A stretch of 14,374 nucleotides of DNA. Source: JAGKXB01 sp964498835. GTDB taxonomy: Bacteria; Pseudomonadota; Gammaproteobacteria; Burkholderiales; Burkholderiaceae_D. The position numbers were made by a program, and so were the translations under genes. Positions within the stretch are counted from its first letter, which is position 1. Every line of letters starts with the position of its first letter. The stretch spans positions 1 to 14,374 of the forward strand of contig CAZCIX010000050.1 of NCBI GenBank assembly GCA_964498835.1, given 5' to 3'. Positions 7,988-13,054 of the stretch are shown here, piece after piece. Under the pieces are notes generated by a model that was not told the DNA's origin, did not search any database, and saw only the letters and a list, made by a program, of their open reading frames with translations.

Positions 7988-8674
7988 ATGCACGTTCTAA
8001 AACTCATATTAATCAGCAGCATTGCGCTGCTTAGCGCGTGTGCAAGTCAGCTTTCAAGCAATTCTTTCAATCAACCACCCTTGCAAAAAAACCAGGGGAC
8101 GATTTCTTCCCCTGAAACACTACACTTGACAGGGCGGTTTTCCGTACACGTATCGCCCAATAATGTACAAAATGAACATAATAAATATGATGAACAAAAT
8201 CAAAATAATTCGCTACATGGCGGTTTTGATTGGGTACAAAGCAACCATCTTGATCCCACGTATACTCCTGAAAACACCAAGGTGACTTTACTATCGCCAT
8301 TCAAACAAACACTCGCCGTCATTGAAGTCACACCACAAATCGCCACGCTCACACAGGCCGGCGAACCACCACAAAGTGCTGCCAATGCAGACATATTGGC
8401 AGCCAACATACTAGGCTGGCCTTTACCCATATCGGGTTTACGTCATTGGTTACAAGGCAATACGCTCAACACTGATGGCAGCCATTTCACCGCTAATCCA
8501 GACAATAATCTGGTAACAACCCAAGATGGCTGGCGCATTCACTACATCAACTGGGAGCAAGATGAAAACGCCATCAACACAAAACCTTATCAACCTAAAC
8601 GAATTGACCTGACACGCATGATCCCTGCAATAGGCAAAGTCACGATTCGTATCATGATCGATAGCAGGCAATGA
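7988..8674 (+). CDS. lolB: outer-membrane lipoprotein receptor LolB
   Basis: LolB accepts lipoproteins from the periplasmic carrier LolA and inserts them into the outer membrane. The ATG at 7988 is chosen because it opens a lipoprotein signal ending in LSAC (Cys18); a GTG at 7946 is in frame but overlaps the previous gene. At 228 residues it is slightly longer than E. coli LolB. Family landmarks are LTGRFSVHV (47-55), SPFKQTLA (about 103-110) and GWPLPISGLRHWLQG (143-157), with the usual C-terminal strand RIDLT...IRIMID. A stretch rich in Asn, Gln, His and charged residues at about 57-74 looks like a low-complexity insertion in an early loop. The stop overlaps the ispE start (ATGA at 8671-8674), so the two are translationally coupled. 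Confidence 0.92.
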   Translation: MHVLKLILISSIALLSACASQLSSNSFNQPPLQKNQGTISSPETLHLTGRFSVHVSPNNVQNEHNKYDEQNQNNSLHGGFDWVQSNHLDPTYTPENTKVTLLSPFKQTLAVIEVTPQIATLTQAGEPPQSAANADILAANILGWPLPISGLRHWLQGNTLNTDGSHFTANPDNNLVTTQDGWRIHYINWEQDENAINTKPYQPKRIDLTRMIPAIGKVTIRIMIDSRQ

Positions 8675-9573
8675 CTACACGTAATTTATCTTTATACAAC
8701 TGTCTGGCACCTGCCAAATTGAACCTGTTTTTGCATGTAACAGGACGACGGGCCGATGGCTATCATTTACTGCAAACCGTTTTTCAATTGCTCGATTATG
8801 GTGACTATCTTCATTTTGATCTGCGTGATGATGGCGTAATCCAACGCACTACCGAATTAGCCAACATACCAGAAGCGTCTGATTTGATCGTACGCGCTGC
8901 CAAGTTATTGCAAGCTCGTCATCAAGCAAAATTTTCTGGTGCGTCTATCCTGCCAGGCGCCAATATCCAAGTAGAAAAACGCCTCCCCTTGGGCGGTGGT
9001 CTAGGCGGCGGCTCATCCGATGCCGCCACTACCTTGATGGCATTAAATCACTTGTGGCAAACCGGTCTCAATCGTACAGAGTTAATGCAATTGGGATTGC
9101 AACTAGGTGCCGATGTTCCCTTCTTCATCTTTGGCCAAAATGCTTTTGCCGAGGGAATCGGTGAAATATTCAGCCCAATCAACACCCCAGCTGGCTGGTT
9201 TGTAGTGATTGAGCCAGATGTTTCCGTCCCCACCGCTACAATCTTTCAATCTGCAGAATTAAACCGAAATACCTCATCCGTCAGCATCGCTGACTTTTTC
9301 AATCAATCTGATGCGTACATTCCGGCTTATGGAAAAAACGATTTACAACCTATTGCAATGCAATTATTTCCAGAAATTACGCTAGCCATTACATGGCTTA
9401 GCACCTTCGGCGACGCCAGGATGACGGGTTCTGGCGCCTGCGTCTTTTGCTTTTTCGAACAAGAACAAACTGCTGATGATGTATTAACCAAAATATCCAG
9501 CCAATCAAAAACATGGAAAGCGTGGAAAGCGCCAACACTCAAAAATCACCCACTTTCTGACCTATTAACATGA
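8671..9573 (+). CDS. ispE: 4-diphosphocytidyl-2-C-methyl-D-erythritol kinase
   Basis: IspE phosphorylates CDP-methylerythritol with ATP in the non-mevalonate (MEP) route to isoprenoid precursors. The 300-residue chain is a GHMP kinase. It has APAKLNLFLHV with catalytic Lys16 and the RADGYHLLQTVFQLLD signature (27-42). The glycine-rich ATP loop LPLGGGLGGGSSDAA is at 105-119, and the catalytic aspartate is Asp148 in LGADVPFF. A C-terminal GHMP motif is seen in ARMTGSGACVF. Length is normal. The ATG overlaps the lolB stop by four bases, and the tRNA-Gln promoter follows about 50 bases after the stop. No separate terminator is seen directly behind it. Confidence 0.97.
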   Translation: MTTRNLSLYNCLAPAKLNLFLHVTGRRADGYHLLQTVFQLLDYGDYLHFDLRDDGVIQRTTELANIPEASDLIVRAAKLLQARHQAKFSGASILPGANIQVEKRLPLGGGLGGGSSDAATTLMALNHLWQTGLNRTELMQLGLQLGADVPFFIFGQNAFAEGIGEIFSPINTPAGWFVVIEPDVSVPTATIFQSAELNRNTSSVSIADFFNQSDAYIPAYGKNDLQPIAMQLFPEITLAITWLSTFGDARMTGSGACVFCFFEQEQTADDVLTKISSQSKTWKAWKAPTLKNHPLSDLLT

Positions 9574-9621
9574 TCGTTTTAAAGAATTTAAGATAATTCA
9601 CTAAAAAATCGCCAGAAAAGA

Positions 9622-9650
9622 TTGATTTGACTTTTTGTTGCGGCTATAAT
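9622..9650 (+). promoter_or_regulatory. promoter of tRNA-Gln, stringent type
   Basis: TTGATT (-35, 9622-9627), a 17-base spacer and a perfect TATAAT (-10, 9645-9650) form a strong sigma70 promoter. It is followed by the GC-rich discriminator GCCGCCC (9651-9657), the hallmark of promoters repressed by ppGpp. Transcription would start near 9657, some 15 bases before the tRNA. Confidence 0.85.
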
Positions 9651-9671
9651 GCCGCCCAGACGTAAAAACGG

Positions 9672-9748
9672 AGGGGAGTCGCCAAGCTGGTTAAGGCACT
9701 GGATTTTGATTCCAGCATGCGAAGGTTCGAATCCTTCTTCCCCTGCCA
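9672..9748 (+). tRNA. tRNA-Gln (anticodon TTG)
   Basis: A complete 77-base cloverleaf. The acceptor stem AGGGGAG (9672-9678) pairs with TTCCCCT (9738-9744) with one G-T at the base. The D arm opens with GCC and closes with GGC (9681-9697). The anticodon stem CTGGA/TCCAG encloses the loop TTTTGAT with anticodon TTG at 9706-9708, reading CAA and probably CAG. The variable loop has five bases. The T arm is GAAGG-TTCGAAT-CCTTC (9721-9737). The discriminator is G and CCA is encoded (9746-9748). It lies between ispE and prs. Confidence 0.98.
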
Positions 9749-9767
9749 ACAATTCCAGTAAGTCGCT

Positions 9768-9813
9768 AAGCCGCCAACGCAGATAATAATCACAGCGTAT
9801 TTGGCGGCTTTTA
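9768..9813 (+). terminator. hairpin terminator after tRNA-Gln
   Basis: A perfect 10-bp stem, AAGCCGCCAA (9768-9777) with TTGGCGGCTT (9801-9810), carries the T-containing tail TTAAGTTT. CGC (9778-9780) and GCG (9795-9797) could extend the stem with a bulge. The loop is long (about 23 bases) and the T tract short, so efficiency is uncertain, but its place between a tRNA and prs is right. Confidence 0.6.
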
Positions 9814-9865
9814 AGTTTCTACTCAATCCTTTAATTTTTTAACGCTTACACATTCAAGGATGTCC

Positions 9866-10816
9866 ATGGCTCTCGAAAACCTGATGGTTTTTACTGGCAA
9901 CGCCAATCCCACATTAGCTGAAGAAGTAGTGAAACAACTTGGCATTCCACTTGGAAAAGCTGAAGTTTCTCAATTTTCTGATGGCGAAGTGATGATTGAA
10001 ATTAACGAAAACGTCCGCGGCAAAGATGTTTTTGTTCTTCAGTCGACTTGCGCACCAACCAATGACAACTTGATGGAACTAATTTTGATGGTCGATGCGC
10101 TCAAACGCGCGTCTGCTGGTCGCATCACCGCCGCCATCCCTTACTTTGGTTATGCCCGCCAAGATAGACGTCCACGTTCTGCACGTGTTGCCATTTCGGC
10201 CAAAGTAGTTGCCAATATGCTGGAAAAGGCTGGTGTAGAACGTGTGTTGATCATGGATCTGCATGCTGATCAAATTCAAGGTTTTTTTGATATTCCGGTT
10301 GATAATATTTATGCATCACCCGTTTTACTCAATGATTTACAGAAAAAAAACTACGACGATTTATTAGTAGTCTCGCCTGATGTCGGCGGTGTGGTAAGGG
10401 CACGTGCTCTTGCCAAACGTTTAAATTGCGATTTAGCCATCATTGATAAACGTCGCCCAAAAGCCAACGTATCAGAGGTGATGAACATTATCGGCGAAGT
10501 GGAAGGCCGCAATTGCGTGATCATGGATGACATGGTCGACACCGCCGGCACTTTGACCAAAGCGGCAGAAGTGTTGAAACAAAATGGCGCTAAAAAAGTT
10601 ATCGCCTATTGCACACACCCAGTATTGTCAGGCCCAGCGATTCAACGCATACAGGATTCCACTCTGGATGAATTAGTCGTAGTCAATACAATTCCTTTAT
10701 CGCTGGCAGCCAAGGAATGCCACAAAATTCGCCAATTATCGTGTGCAGAATTGTTGGCAGAAACATTCCGACGCATCACTAAAGGTGATTCAGTCATGTC
10801 ACTATTTCTTGATTAA
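9866..10816 (+). CDS. prs: ribose-phosphate pyrophosphokinase (PRPP synthetase)
   Basis: Prs makes PRPP from ribose 5-phosphate and ATP, feeding purine, pyrimidine, histidine, tryptophan and NAD synthesis in the cytoplasm. The second ATG (9866) is preferred over the one at 9860: AAGGA (9856-9860) is five bases before it but overlaps the first. The resulting 316 residues are the usual family length and begin MALENLMVFTGNANP. Landmarks are the flexible catalytic loop YARQDRRPRSAR (96-107), the DLHADQIQGFF segment (131-141), Lys195-Arg197, and the PRPP-binding loop DDMVDTAGTL (221-230). It is intact. It follows the tRNA-Gln terminator and precedes rplY by about 80 bases, a common order in betaproteobacteria. 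Confidence 0.97.
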   Translation: MALENLMVFTGNANPTLAEEVVKQLGIPLGKAEVSQFSDGEVMIEINENVRGKDVFVLQSTCAPTNDNLMELILMVDALKRASAGRITAAIPYFGYARQDRRPRSARVAISAKVVANMLEKAGVERVLIMDLHADQIQGFFDIPVDNIYASPVLLNDLQKKNYDDLLVVSPDVGGVVRARALAKRLNCDLAIIDKRRPKANVSEVMNIIGEVEGRNCVIMDDMVDTAGTLTKAAEVLKQNGAKKVIAYCTHPVLSGPAIQRIQDSTLDELVVVNTIPLSLAAKECHKIRQLSCAELLAETFRRITKGDSVMSLFLD

Positions 10817-10831
10817 TAATATTTTTAATTC

Positions 10832-10851
10832 ATCCCCTGGTCGCGGGGGAT
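10832..10851 (+). promoter_or_regulatory. hairpin between prs and rplY (possible leader structure)
   Basis: ATCCCC (10832-10837) pairs with GGGGAT (10846-10851) around an eight-base loop, TGGTCGCG. The bases that follow (TTCACC) are not a T tract, so it is a poor intrinsic terminator. It lies 36 bases before the rplY ribosome binding site, where a ribosomal-protein leader would sit. The role is inferred. Confidence 0.45.
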
Positions 10852-10899
10852 TTCACCACGCAAGTCATTGTTGACCTGCATTTATTTGGAGTATCAAAA

Positions 10900-11508
10900 A
10901 TGAAAGTAGTCGCATTCAAACGCACATTGCAGGGGACCGGAGCGAGCCGCCGCCTGCGCACCTCTGGCCAAACACCAGGCATTTTGTACGGTGGTAGCAG
11001 CGAGCCAGTCAGCATCGCCGTTGATCACAACGCCCTGTATCATGCTTTAAAAAAAGAAGCGTTCCATTCTTCTATTTTGGATTTGGAAATTGATGGCAAA
11101 GCAGAAAAAGTGCTGTTGCGTGACTTTCAAATGCACGCGTTTAAACAGATTGTGCTACACGTTGATTTTCAACGCGTTGATGCTAACAAAAAGATTCACG
11201 TGAAAGTACCTCTGCACTTCGTTAATGCTGAAATTTCACCCGCTGTAAAATTGTCTGGCGCAATCGTCAGTCACGTTGCATCTGAGTTGGATATCAGCTG
11301 CTTACCAGCTGATTTGCCTGAATTTGTGACTGTTGATTTAGCACAAATCACTGTAGGGCATTCAATTCACGTATCCGATCTCGCCTTACCAAAAGGCGTG
11401 ACAGCGATCGCACATGGTGACAATCAAGTCATCGCCACTGCGTCTGTTCCTGCCGGTCATGTAGCAGAAACAAGTGCAGAAGAAGCAGAACCAGCAACAA
11501 AAAAATAA
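10900..11508 (+). CDS. rplY: 50S ribosomal protein L25 (general stress protein Ctc form)
   Basis: L25 binds 5S rRNA in the large ribosomal subunit. At 202 residues this is the long two-domain form. The N-terminal L25 domain (about 5-93) includes GASRRLRTSGQTPGILYGG, and a C-terminal TL5-type beta domain (about 100-185) and a short Glu/Ala/Lys-rich tail follow. TTGGAG (10886-10891) lies eight bases before the ATG, a clear ribosome binding site. The gene follows prs and is closed by a strong terminator 20 bases after the stop. In many betaproteobacteria pth (peptidyl-tRNA hydrolase) comes next; here it does not, and unrelated surface genes follow. Confidence 0.96.
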   Translation: MKVVAFKRTLQGTGASRRLRTSGQTPGILYGGSSEPVSIAVDHNALYHALKKEAFHSSILDLEIDGKAEKVLLRDFQMHAFKQIVLHVDFQRVDANKKIHVKVPLHFVNAEISPAVKLSGAIVSHVASELDISCLPADLPEFVTVDLAQITVGHSIHVSDLALPKGVTAIAHGDNQVIATASVPAGHVAETSAEEAEPATKK

Positions 11509-11525
11509 TTTTTGCCTATCCTCAT

Positions 11526-11554
11526 TAAAAACCCGCCTACATGGCGGGTTTTTA
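11526..11554 (+). terminator. strong Rho-independent terminator after rplY
   Basis: A perfect 12-bp inverted repeat, TAAAAACCCGCC (11526-11537) and GGCGGGTTTTTA (11543-11554), encloses the five-base loop TACAT. The GC-rich stem and T run are textbook, and the matching A run lets it work in both directions. Confidence 0.93.
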
Positions 11555-11809
11555 ATTACTGCCCAATTTGTCCATATTTAATAACTAAATAACAGGCATT
11601 CCAATTAATTACCCTGAATGAGTATTAATGTTCTTTTTATAACCACATTTTGATTAAAGTCAACCAGCTCACCCAAGTACAGGATGCTTGTCTTTTGTTT
11701 TTTTTGTGTTTATAGTAAGGGCGTTGTTGTTTCAAATAAGAGTTTTTAATTGTATTAAATATGATTAGTAAGACAAATCATCTATTAATCTTCATATTGG
11801 GGAAATATT
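11555..11809. other. intergenic region between rplY and the cysteine-rich gene
   Basis: AT-rich sequence with no convincing reading frame on either strand and no tRNA or insertion-sequence remnant. It holds one plausible promoter at 11688-11716 and a long T-rich stretch (11691-11710) forming its spacer. Confidence 0.6.
11688..11716 (+). promoter_or_regulatory. promoter of the cysteine-rich secreted protein gene
   Basis: TTGTCT (11688-11693), a 17-base T-rich spacer and TATAGT (11711-11716) match the sigma70 consensus at four and five of six positions. The predicted start near 11723 leaves a leader of about 87 bases before the ATG at 11810. Confidence 0.45.
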
Positions 11810-12715
11810 ATGAAAACGTTTTTTAAATACTGTTTGTTTATTTTTGCGCTAGCATTCAGCCAACTGTCTTTGGCTAGTACCGACAATTGTCCCACGGTCA
11901 ATGGCAGGCCAATGGCTAATTGCGTGGATCCAACCTGCAATGCTGGCGAAAGCACCTATGGTCTTGACTATCGGAAATGCATCCCTCCTTGCAGAAGCGG
12001 TTATTCAAGCACGTCATCTGCTGATTTAGTTTGCATGGAAAATTGCCGTACTGATTACCACCCAACAGGTGCAGTAAACTGCACACGTGACGGCAGTCTT
12101 TCTTACGTGCCAAAAACGAGTTGCAGTTACTATAAAGGCACCAGAGTCATTAAAAAATGTGGCACTGAGGGATGCCGTGATGGCTATGATAACGTAGCAG
12201 GCGTGTGCTGGGCACATGTATACCAAAAAGGTAGTTATACCCGCACTAACGAAATACATTATGCAAGAAACTGCCCTGCCGGATACACACTTAAAGAAAC
12301 ACAACCAGCTGGCTTCTACTACTACTGCCAACTTTGCAACAGCGATCCTACAACATCGACGGTATTGTCTATTGATGGCGGCACTTACTACAAATTAGGA
12401 ACTACAGTTACTCTCAAATCCACAGTCAACATCACTGTTCCACTTTGCAACTCAACAAACGGAACCATCACAACAAGTTTCACTGGTAATAACGGAACTG
12501 CTACCAAATCTTTGGGAAGCTGTACTTTACAAAAAGATGGTAAAAATGCTACGGGTGGCGATGTAGGTGAATTTACTTGCACCGTACAATACAGAACAGA
12601 TACAGCTGGAGATTGGGTAGTAAGCGGAGACTCTGTCAGCAGTCTTGGTGGCCAAGCTAAAAAATTGGCAAGTCCAAGCAATAACGGCAACTTAAGTTTC
12701 ACCGTCGTTCCTTAA
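11810..12715 (+). CDS. secreted cysteine-rich protein with Ig-like C-terminal domain, unknown function
   Basis: I do not recognise this 301-residue protein. GGGGA (11799-11803) is six bases before the ATG. Residues 1-22 are a typical Sec signal peptide (MKTFFK, hydrophobic core, cleavage after LSLA). The mature chain has 18 cysteines, 15 of them in residues 27-176 (27, 38, 43, 57, 61, 75, 79, 91, 105, 117, 122, 133, 155, 173, 176). This suggests small disulfide-bonded modules; short patterns such as CRSGY, CRDGYDNVAGVCW and CPAGYTL recall EGF-like or growth-factor-receptor-type folds. Residues about 180-301 are Thr/Ser/Asn/Gly-rich with alternating strands and three cysteines, fitting an Ig-like beta sandwich. 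An extracellular adhesive or binding role is inferred. It has its own promoter and terminator and lies upstream of a PilV-like pilin gene, but no direct link is shown. Confidence 0.8.
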   Translation: MKTFFKYCLFIFALAFSQLSLASTDNCPTVNGRPMANCVDPTCNAGESTYGLDYRKCIPPCRSGYSSTSSADLVCMENCRTDYHPTGAVNCTRDGSLSYVPKTSCSYYKGTRVIKKCGTEGCRDGYDNVAGVCWAHVYQKGSYTRTNEIHYARNCPAGYTLKETQPAGFYYYCQLCNSDPTTSTVLSIDGGTYYKLGTTVTLKSTVNITVPLCNSTNGTITTSFTGNNGTATKSLGSCTLQKDGKNATGGDVGEFTCTVQYRTDTAGDWVVSGDSVSSLGGQAKKLASPSNNGNLSFTVVP

Positions 12716-12802
12716 GTAACAAAAGCATCAAAATACGCGTACAACCTTACTACCAGAGATATGTTTATCTGATAAATCTGATAGTACGGTAGTGAATACG
12801 GC

Positions 12803-12840
12803 AAAAAACCCAGGCAAGCAATGTTTGTCTGGGTTTTTTT
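12803..12840 (+). terminator. strong Rho-independent terminator after the cysteine-rich gene
   Basis: AAAAAACCCAG (12803-12813) pairs with CTGGGTTTTTT (12829-12839). The stem extends through a G-T pair and CAA/TTG to a seven-base loop (12818-12824). A run of seven Ts follows the GGG. It separates transcription of the secreted protein from the pilin gene. Confidence 0.92.
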
Positions 12841-12935
12841 ATATCGCTCATGATTGTTACCAAATATCATTTATTGCGAGTTATTGTTCCCCATCAACAA
12901 TAACTAGTTGCTTAATTATTACTAATGTAGATCAC

Positions 12936-12965
12936 TTATCAATGCAATGATGCATGATTTATATT
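12936..12965 (+). promoter_or_regulatory. candidate promoter of the pilin gene with internal inverted repeat
   Basis: TTATCA (12936-12941) and TATATT (12960-12965) are 18 bases apart, matching four and five of six consensus bases. An inverted repeat, ATGCA-ATGA-TGCAT (12942-12955), lies entirely in the spacer, where a regulator could bind. The leader to the ATG at 13055 would be about 80 bases. AT-richness makes chance matches likely. Confidence 0.3.
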
Positions 12966-13054
12966 AAGATGTAGGTTATATAAGCTATGAACGACAAAAC
13001 GTTTACACCATCGAACTAGCACAAAAACATCAAAATGAAGCAGGGAGAATGCTC

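Larger units (their letters stand above)
12716..13054. other. intergenic region between the cysteine-rich gene and the pilin gene
   Basis: No gene is seen in these 339 bases. They hold a weakly paired structured stretch (12746-12797), the strong terminator at 12803-12840, an AT-rich area with a candidate promoter containing an inverted repeat (12936-12965), and the pilin ribosome binding site AGGGAG (13042-13047). Confidence 0.6.

Noticed and set aside
9672..9748. tRNA-Gln as an integration site for the right-end genes
   Set aside because: prs and rplY lie between the tRNA and the accessory genes, and no repeat of the tRNA 3' end is found downstream in the window.
12388..12702. Minus-strand hydrophobic 104-residue frame
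   Set aside because: It is complementary to the Thr/Ser-rich C-terminal domain of the secreted protein and has no start signals.
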